From Reclinomonas americana ATCC 50394 (taxonomy: Eukaryota > Jakobida > Jakobea > Jakobida), in contig PS015249.1 of assembly GCA_048213135.1 (NCBI GenBank), forward strand, positions 101,867 through 143,523: a stretch of DNA of 41,657 nucleotides. The letters run 5' to 3'. Below the pieces are notes generated by a model, which made no database searches, was not told the origin of the DNA, and worked only from the letters and a program-made list of their open reading frames with translations. Positions within the stretch are counted from its first letter, which is position 1; every line of letters starts with the position of its first letter. The position numbers were made by a program, and so were the translations under genes. Positions 33,867-41,657 of this stretch are shown piece by piece.

Positions 33867-34207
33867 TGGCATCGTTCTGCCTAATTATCTGTTCTCATTC
33901 CCATGCTCACCACTACACTTCTCACAGTCTACACAGTACACGCTGCCACACACAATCATTTCTCATTTTCACAGGAGGCAGCCACGCGACCAATGCACCA
34001 CTCAATAAAAAAGAAGCAGCCACTCAACAAACAATAAACTGAAACCAACACAACACGACCACCACACGAAAACAGCACCAAAAGCACAGCAAACGGTGAC
34101 CAAAACACGAAGCAAAAAAACCGGGTGCGAGACACAAATCAATACATCATGCGTCTGCGTCACTCTTTCCCTCACACACTCAACACACACGACACTCACA
34201 CGAGAGA

Positions 34208-34403
34208 GATGTGTGTGTGTGTGTGTGTGCGTGTGTGTGCGTCGTGCGTGTGTGCCTGTGTGTGTGTGGCCGCAAAGTCACTCGCGACCACACACTGAGA
34301 CACGCACACACAACACACGCTCTCTCTCTCTCTCTCTCCCTCCTCCCCCCCTCCCTCTCTCTCTCTCACTCACACACACGCACACACACACGCACACACA
34401 CGC
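34208..34403. repeat. Microsatellite cluster (TG, CT, CA)
   Basis: TG runs at 34208-34270, CT runs at 34320-34366 and CA runs at 34367-34403. The shadow proteins across this stretch are translations of the dinucleotides. Confidence 0.9.
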
Positions 34404-36165
34404 GCAAAGTTAAAACAGAAACAGTGTTGTTTCCCTCTCTTTCCCTCCTCTCTCTCTTTCCTCTTTTCTCTGCCTCTCTTACCTCAAAGCACATGAGATG
34501 TGGTCGACAATGCTCCACATATGCCATTGAGACACTTGTGGTCGTCATTGCTGATGACGCACAGTGGCGGTGTCGACATGCGACACTCTCCACGTGAATC
34601 ATTCGTGTGTGAGAGAGAAAGAGTCACAAAGAAGAATGAGTGTCTATCTGTCTGTCTTCTTGTGAGTGTTTGTTGTGTGGTTGTGTGTGCGTGCAACCGC
34701 CTGAGTGAAGTGTGTGTCAATGCAAGCTGGCCGCCGCTTCGTGTGGAATCTGGCTGCCTGCTGTTAGACAAGGGAATATCGATGCGTGCATTGGGCCGGG
34801 CGGTGTTTCCCCTGTGTGCTGTGTGAGTGGCTGGGCGTGTGTGTCGTGTGCGTGCTTGGCGACTGTGCTGGCGGTGTGTGTGGGCGTGTGTGTGATGGTT
34901 TTCTGTCGTGTACTCTATTCGAACATGGATCCCGGTGATTGCCTTTCTCGGCGGTGTACATATTTCACCACGGTTTTTTGTGCCGGGGTTTCACTTGTGA
35001 TGCAAGGCGAGTTGACGGCGGCTATCGGGTGGTGGTGGTGGGGGAGTGGAGATGGAGAGGAGAACTAAGTTGCAAAATGATTCATTCGACCAAAAACAGC
35101 TGTTTTTACGAGATTTCTTCGTGGCAGGGGTAATTGTGTGCGTGCGTTCTCTCTCGGATTATCGAAGATTTGCAGTTCGGTTTCCTCAGCCACGTATACG
35201 CGTAGAGCTCCTGCACACACAGCCAGTCATGAGCCGTGGTTTCGAATTCTCTTGCAGAAACGCCAGCATGCCATCTCGACTTTTTCTCGAGTTCGTTTTT
35301 CCTGTGATGTCTGAGTTTCTCGTGCTCACTCAGATGGTGCTCATCATGCAGCTCATAGCAGAGTGGAGTAGACGCAGTCCCCGCGCTTCTGCAGTCTCCG
35401 CTGCACACTGCAGCAGCTCAGTTGCAAGCTTCGCCTGTCTCGGCGGATTCGCGCAGCTCCGATCCCGGCGCCGCCGCAGCAAGGCGACCCGCCAAGTTTC
35501 CGAACAGCTGGCACCCACCCTTGTACAGTTAGTCATCCTCCAGTGTCAGCTCCCACAGCTCGTGGCATCGATAAGCTGAAGGCCAGGCGACCGTGCAAGT
35601 ATGCACGCCAAGAGTCGACTCTGGCCTCATGATCATAACTTGGACACGGGAATCTCACGGTAGTGATAGACCAGGCGACCTGTGGCACATCCGCGCAGTG
35701 GACGCGCCGCCAGTTACTGGCACACGCCCTTACGTATACCTCCCGCCGATCGAATGCATGTACACCGTCCAAATCCAGCACACGCAACTCTCGCGACAGC
35801 GATCGATCAGCCACCACTGTCGGCTCTGGCTCCCGACGCTGCAAGGCGACGGTCGAGAGAGATGCTCCGTGTGCGGCATATTCCGACACGCTAGATGTAG
35901 AAACAGCTGTTTTCGCTGCGTCGCGCTGACATGATAGACCTCCTCCCCACCACCGTGGTGGCCTCCAAAACAGACAAGCAGCCAGCGTGGGTGGGTGGAG
36001 TGGAGTGGTGGACGCCTGCATGAACAGAGGGGACGACGGAGGAGCAGTTGGAATATGCCCATTTGGCGCCCACTCCTCCTGTGTTGACAAATGCGGAAGT
36101 CCGCCGGATGCAAAAAGAATTTCAGCAGTTGTTATTGAAGTCTCCTGTGTGGTGTTGTTTGATTA

Positions 36166-38926
36166 TCAGTGAATCGGCGACACTGGCAGTCGGAAGGAGT
36201 CCACCGTGCTGCGCGCGGGAGCAGCGTGTGTGTCAGCAACTGCATCACGGCGAAACAGGAATCACTTGCACTTGCACACACACACACCTGCCGGGACTCT
36301 TCTCCGGCACACCGCACGAGGCGGTCTCCCCCGGCAATGTGCTGCCGTCGTACCCATTGTGCGCCTACTCATGCCATGTCACACTCCAAGCCTTCCGACA
36401 ACGGACACACACGCACAAACACTGACCTCCACCAAGATTACGGGCGAGTCGGGATCCGTGTTGCCGGTGAACAGAATGGCGCGTGGCGATGATCCAATGT
36501 CATACGAGGCGTGCATCATGGTCGTGGAGCAGCTGGCCGATCAAGTCAGGTGCATCACTGCACAACACTCTTTTCCCCACGTTATACATACCTCGACAAT
36601 CCACCCGTCTTCTCCCGCGACGCCAGCGAGAACCACTCCTCGGCCGGCGCAAACGTGTAGTCCAACACATACTTGGTCGAGGTCGGTCGCTGGTCACACA
36701 CGGCCGGCGATGCTTGCTGCATGTCGAGATGAGCACAATATTCCACAAAACCAGGAGAGTGCATTTCTCTCCCACCTTGTTGTGGTCCTCGGAGTTCCAG
36801 CAGAAGCCATCGTCGTTCACCAGCAAACTGCAGCAGGTTGAGACCGTAATTCACACATTCACGCGCTCACAAGATCGCCTCACATGTACGGCACAGGCGT
36901 GCCGGCCACCGTCAGTGCCGTGCGCGCCAGGTGCACCGAAGAACCGACGCTGACCGCCACTGGCGCATCGACCACCGTCAACGGCGGACCAAGCGAGAGC
37001 GTGGCCACATGCAGCGTGTGACTCGCGTCGGTAAAGGCCACCAGCGCGCGCTGCTTGACGGCATCTGTTCACCACCGTGAGTGCACACACCCACCCGACC
37101 CTTCTATTCAAAAAAACAAACCAGCCGCCGTCACGCTCGCCGACAGCACCGAGCCCGACGCCGCAATGCATTGCACGCCACCGGTCACCGACAGCGAGTA
37201 CGTCTCCCACACGATGCGGATGGGTACGGCGCCGACCGCGCACGCCGGCGTGGATACCAGCGCCACAATGCCGCCCTCCGCAGTGACATCGGCTGCCAGC
37301 AGAGCGTTCCAGCCGGTGCCCGTCAGCGCCCCGCACCGCCGCACTTGCGTGTCGTTGTGCGAGGCCATGCTGAACTCCACAAAGCAAAAGTTGACATTAG
37401 ACGAGAGCAGCAGTGCCGTGTGGTAACTCGACGGTGCCGGATCCTCCACCACCATCGCCGCCATCGTGTCGTACATGCCAGTGAGTGGCAGTGGTGCCGT
37501 GGCATCAATAGACACTATGTGTATACAGGCGGCGGATCAGCACACGTGCGCACACCTGCCCCTTCTCCGCCTCACAACGCAACGAGTGCCCGGCCACGTG
37601 GCGATTCCGCGCTGCACCTCAAAGCCACTGGCGTGTCGGCACACCAAGGCCACATCGGCCGACGAGGTGGCGGCATTGGAGCCGAGCAGCAGGGGGAATG
37701 GAGCGGAGCAGTCGGCGGCCACCGAGTGGTGCAGTCCGTACTGCGAGAGCGGACTCGAGTACGTCTGGAACATGGCCTGTGTGTGGGAGAGGAGAGGGCT
37801 GTTAGCACTGCCTCCTACTCAAAAAAACCAGCACTCCCACGCAACTGGATCAATGTTAATGGCAAAACGCAGGCCGCTCGGATGCAACAGCGACGGGTCC
37901 TTCATGTACGCCCGCGACACATTCAAGACTTTCGGCGCGCGTGGTGAGCCAACACCACCATGACAGCATTGTCGCCATGACAACCACGCAACTGGACGAC
38001 TCATCCGCCGGCTCCCACACCTGGAACGGGTACGTGACATTGGCGAACTTGCCCCACTTGACATCGCGGAGGAGCGTCACAAACATCGACGGATCCAGCG
38101 GTGCCGTCGGCAGATTCAAAACCTTTGCAGAGAGGATGATGAGCAAGCTGGAGAGGCAGCAGTATGAGCTGGTGAGGGGAGGTAGCACACCTGGAATCGA
38201 TCGTATCCCTTGGCAGCATCGTCGCTAAAGGCGGCCTCCCACGCATTCCCCGGATAGATCCACGTAGAAACGTACGGGCGATAAGCCTGCGCAAAGCACG
38301 AGGCCGCCGCCGATCCCGATCCATCCATGACTAGCTCCACATCCGCAAACGAGCTCGGCTTGCGCGCCCTTGCCTGCGTAAAAGCATCGACAAAGCGCTG
38401 CATTTCCGCGCGAAAGGCCACCGCGTTGGAGGACGACGTCGAGCACACGTCACCGAGGCCTGTGTACTTGAAGCAGGCGGCCAGGGTCAACTTCGTGGCT
38501 CCTCCTCCGAGGTACGGCTGCATGTCCTGAGAGAAGAGGTAGGCGACGAGCTCGTCGGAGGTGTTGTAGCGTTGTGTGAGAGGAGTCGGCGTGTTGTGGA
38601 TGAGCACAAAGCAGGTGGTGCGAGGGGAGAGGCCTTGATGCGCACAGGAGGCTGCGTCGTTGACGAAATGAAGATCCGCCTGTGATTGAGTTGTGTGTGT
38701 GAGTCCTCTTTCTCTCTCTGTGTGTGTGCGTGCGTGTGCGTGTGACCTTGAGGTATCGTGCTCCCTTGATGAGCGCCTGTGGCCACTCGCGCAAGTCATC
38801 CCATGAGTGGATTTGGAAGTCGATTTGAGGAAAACGCAGTGGCGAACTCGACACCACCACGACGACACCCGTGAGTGACACGAGAAGTGCGACGAGGAGG
38901 AGAAGAACACGTGATCTCTGCTTCAT
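36166..38926 (-). CDS. Secreted PLC/GDPD-like phosphodiesterase-type protein
   Basis: Twelve exons join in phase to 683 residues: 38747-38926, 38191-38679, 37993-38122, 37846-37928, 37584-37776, 37122-37514, 36884-37064, 36776-36827, 36592-36716, 36427-36532, 36288-36364 and 36166-36208. A signal peptide is clear (MKQRSRVLLLLVALLVSLTG). The first domain has features of a TIM-barrel phosphodiesterase: GARYLKADLHFV, CFVLIHN, ELVMDGSG, WIYPGNAWEAAF. The second half is beta-rich with cysteines and many Val/Ala/Thr, as in extracellular domains. The barrel family is inferred from motif order, and I cannot confirm catalytic residues. No GPI or membrane anchor is evident at the C-terminus. Three consecutive introns (37929-37992, 37777-37845, 37515-37583) start GTTGCG. 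The start codon is 90 bp from the stop of LSM14. Confidence 0.72.
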
Positions 38927-39016
38927 GAGCCACCAAAATCAGGAGGGTTTTACAGCGAGGGCTCGCCGGGACGAGAGGAGGACGACGAGAAGGGAGATGG
39001 GAAGAGCGAGTGTCGA

Positions 39017-41457
39017 TCATGACCGCGACGCAGAGGATTGTGCGCCAGCGCCCGACACGGCTCCGGCCAGGTCGCGAAGATTGGGCGTGCTCTCCATGGG
39101 AGGCGGGGCGCGCCAGGCGCGGCGACCGCCGCCATTGCCGTTTCCACTGCCACTGCCGCCTTCGCCGCCGTCGCCACTGTTGCGATCGCGCCAGTTGCCG
39201 CCACCACCACCCCGATTGCGATTGTAACCGCCACCGCGGCCTCCACCACCACCACCGTAGCCACCACCATTACCACCCGCACCCCGTGAGCCATCTTCAC
39301 CACCGTAGCCACCACCACCACGGCCACCACCGCGACCGCCACCACCGCGTCTTGGGCGACCCGGCGCACCACGACCAAACGTCTCCATGTTGGTCGCTCG
39401 CTGCTCACGCATCGACACGCGGCCATCGGTCTTTGTTTCGCAGCTGCGAGGAGGAGGACAAGTAAGCGAGTGAGTGAGAGACAGGAAGGAGATGCGTAAA
39501 AAAGGGGNNNNNNNNNNNNNNNNNNNNNNNNNNNNNNNNNNNNNNNNNNNNNNNNNNNNNNNNNNNNNNNNNNNNNNNNNNNNNNNNNNNNNNNNNNNNN
39601 NNNNNNNNNNNNNNNNNNNNNNNNNNNNNNNNNNNNNNNNNNNNNNNNNNNNNNNNNNNNNNNNNNNNNNNNNNNNNNNNNNNNNNNNNNNNNNNNNNNN
39701 NNNNNNNNNNNNNNNNNNNNNNNNNNNNNNNNNNNNNNNNNNNNNNNNNNNNNNNNNNNNNNNNNNNNNNNNNNNNNNNNNNNNNNNNNNNNNNNNNNNN
39801 NNNNNNNNNNNNNNNNNNNNNNNNNNNNNNNNNNNNNNNNNNNNNNNNNCCGACCTCAGCGTGTCGAAAAAGTCCTCCTTCTTGTACGCCGCTGGTGACT
39901 TTTCCGGTGCTCCCTCCGACACTGTGGTCTTGGCGGCAAACTCCTCCAACAACTTATCCTTGTCGAGCCGTGCATTGGCCGACGCAAAGTCAAAGTCCTC
40001 CTTGAACTTTTCCCGTTCGGCGGCCATGGCTGCAGGATCGCCTCGTGGACCACCACCGCGCCCGGCACCACCACCAGCACCACCACCTCCGCGATGACCA
40101 CCACCACCGCGACCTCCACGGTGATACTGCTGCTGGCCCGAGGGCGAGCCGCCGGCCGATTGTGGTCGTCCACCACCACCACGACCACCACGATGTGAGC
40201 GTTCGCCACCGGGTGGTGATTGGGCGCTAGACGGGGGCATCGAGGGCGGGGGCTGCGTGTGGGGGAAAGGGTGTGAGGAAGGGGAAGGATTCGGGGGGAA
40301 GGGAGATGAAGGAGACGCAACAGCCGAGGTGATGATTGCGGGGTCGACTGGCGGTTGCGGTGGTGGTGGTGCACCACTCGGGACCTCCAGGTCTGCGGAG
40401 GGGGAGGGGCAGGTGAGAAGAGGGGTAAAGGGAAAGGGGAAGGGGAAAGAGAGAAGGAGAGGGAGAGAAGGAGAGGAGGTGAGACAAGACAAGCAACACC
40501 GTGACAACACGAACTGCCCTCTCTCTCTCTCTCACTAGTCCCTCCTCCGAGAACCAAGGGAAGGGAAGAGGAAGAGGAGAGGAAGGGGAAGAACGACAAA
40601 GAGACAAAGGAGGAGAGGATGGAGATGAAGAGGAAGGAGGAGGAGCGGCGAGGAGGAAGAGGAAACATGGTGACAACACGAACTGCCGACGGCGTCGCCT
40701 GATCCCTCCCTCTCTCTCACTCGGGGAGGAGGAAGAGGAGAGGAAGCGGAAGAACGACAAGGAGAGGGAGGAGGAGGAGTAGGAGATGAGAAGAGGATGG
40801 AGGAAGAAGACAAGGAGACAAGACGAGCAATACACGGCGTCGCTTGATCCCTGCCACCCTCCCTCTCTCACTCACTCGGGGAGGAGGAAGAGGAGAAAAA
40901 GGGAAAGAACAACAAGGAGAGGGAGGAGGAGGAGAAGGGGAGGAAAGAAGAAGAAGGAGGAGGTGAGATAAGACGAACAACACACGAACTGAAGACGGTC
41001 TCTCCAACTTCTCTCTCCAAGAACGGGGCAAAGGAAAGGGCAGGAGAGGAAGAAGAACAACAGGGAGCACAATGGGGAGGAGAGTAACAAGAAGGAGGAG
41101 AGACAAAACGAGCTACACACGAACTGAAGATGCCGTCGCTTGATCCCTGCCACCCTCTCACTCATCCCTCCGAGAAGGGGGAAGGAGAAAGGGGAGGAAG
41201 AGGAAGAACAAGGAGGAGAGACAAGACGAGCAACACACGAACTGAAGACGGCGTCGCTCGATCCCTGCCACCCTCTCACTCATCCCTCCGAGAAGGGGGA
41301 AGGAGAAAGGGGAGGAGAGGAAGAAGAAGAACAAAGGGAGGAAGGAGGAGAGGAGGGGAGGAAGAGGAAGGAGGAGAAAGAACAAGGAAAGTGGTGAGAC
41401 AAGACGAGCAACACACGATCTGCCTCCTCTCTCCCGTCTCCCTTCTCCTTCACCTCA

Positions 41458-41489
<32 letters not shown>

Positions 41490-41657
41490 CTCTCTCTCTC
41501 CCTCCCCCTCTGCACAGGTCACACACAGACTCGACCACACACACACACACCCTTAATATCCTGACTGCGGAACAGAATGTACGGGTACACAGTCTCATTG
41601 GGCGGAATCTCCTCCTCCGGTCGCGCCGCACGCCCTTCCGTACCAAAGATACGCACT
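39017..41657 (-). CDS. LSM14: LSM14/Scd6/RAP55 family mRNA-decapping and P-body protein (5' partial)
   Basis: Exons: 41551-41657 (continues past the window edge), 40322-40392, 39850-40252 (into gap) and 39017-39443. The right-edge exon carries the end of the LSm domain typical of this family (RIFGTEGRAARP, IPPNETVYPYILFRSQDIK). Next come a Pro-rich linker, a Gly/Arg/His-rich segment, the FDF motif (EDFDFASANARLDKDKLLEEF), the FFD box (YKKEDFFDTL) just before the gap, the TFG box (NMETFGRG) and a long RGG tail. These proteins bind DDX6-type helicases and decapping factors and repress translation in P-bodies. The first visible intron (1158 nt) holds a minisatellite. The next starts GTTGCG. Confidence 0.92.
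39508..39849. other. Assembly gap (342 N)
   Basis: Run of N inside LSM14 between the FFD-box exon and the TFG/RGG exon, flanked on the intron side by purines. Confidence 0.95.
40393..41550 (-). repeat. LSM14 intron filled with a seven-unit minisatellite
   Basis: On the plus strand, units start near 40494, 40669, 40827, 40979, 41114, 41231 and 41411, about 117-180 bp each. Each has a conserved head (ACACGAACTGAAGACGGCGT, then CGCTTGATCCCTGCCACC) and a variable purine-rich body of GGA/AGAAC type ending GACAAGACGAGC. Length differences lie in the purine body. The array ends in CT and CA runs next to the donor GTGTGT. Confidence 0.85.

Larger units (their letters stand above)
32965..36165. other. 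Gene-poor region with repeats
   Basis: It holds the distal part of the first-exon duplication, a 76-bp tandem array, microsatellites and otherwise no gene I can support. Open frames (for example 35533-36090 on minus) lack recognisable features. It includes the promoter side of the macro-domain gene and the 3' flank of the phosphodiesterase-like gene. Confidence 0.5.

Noticed and set aside
34096-34413. Protein of alternating Cys/Val and Ser/Leu
   Set aside because: Translation of TG and CT microsatellites.
35533-36090. 186-codon open frame on the minus strand
   Set aside because: Stop-free, but without recognisable motifs. Equally long frames exist on the plus strand over the same bases.

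Overview
This is a GC-rich window of nuclear DNA from a eukaryote. The coding sequence is divided by many short GT-AG introns, mostly 59-110 nt. There is a tRNA with a Pol III terminator, and there are long glutamine, alanine and glycine tracts, microsatellites and seven runs of N. Gene density is high for a eukaryote (about 14 protein genes in 41.7 kb), and several stop or start codons lie 47-120 bp apart. The content (SKP1, PARG, LSM14, a homeodomain protein, a von Willebrand A protein like the C-terminal half of cpRAS proteins) fits a free-living unicellular eukaryote, perhaps an amoebozoan or relative; I cannot name the species. All gene models were built by hand from splice sites, phase and protein sense, with no search.

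Layout. 46-358 (-): first exon of an unknown basic protein leaving the window. 1414-2898 (+): SLC35-type transporter. 2988-3954 (+): crotonase-family protein. 4225-4950 (-): SKP1. 5836-7422 (-): poly(ADP-ribose) glycohydrolase. 7864-9170 (-): unknown protein with an apparent one-base frameshift. 9668-9739 (-): tRNA-Asp. 10078-11730 (-): type II membrane glycosyltransferase lacking its 3' end. 12634-15004 (-): von Willebrand A protein of cpRAS type, 5' end in a gap. 15528-19607 (+): WD40-FN3-coiled-coil protein. 19655-23851 (-): unknown protein with a Pro/Gln-rich middle and polyQ tail. 25308-27337 (+): homeodomain protein. 27454-32858 (-): large protein with ankyrin-like repeats and a C-terminal macro domain. 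32965-36165: gene-poor, with tandem repeats. 36166-38926 (-): secreted PLC/GDPD-like protein. 39017 to the right edge (-): LSM14/Scd6.

The most striking signal is in the splice sites. About 75 introns could be placed. Twenty of them begin with exactly GTTGCG, spread over ten genes on both strands, and none of the twenty has G as the last exon base, whereas most other donors do. This looks like a second, lineage-specific class of 5' splice site. One of these donors ends a seven-codon first exon that is present twice in tandem in front of the macro-domain gene. Two proteins (PARG and the macro-domain protein) point to ADP-ribose metabolism but are 20 kb apart and not co-transcribed. The other genes are unlinked housekeeping or regulatory functions.
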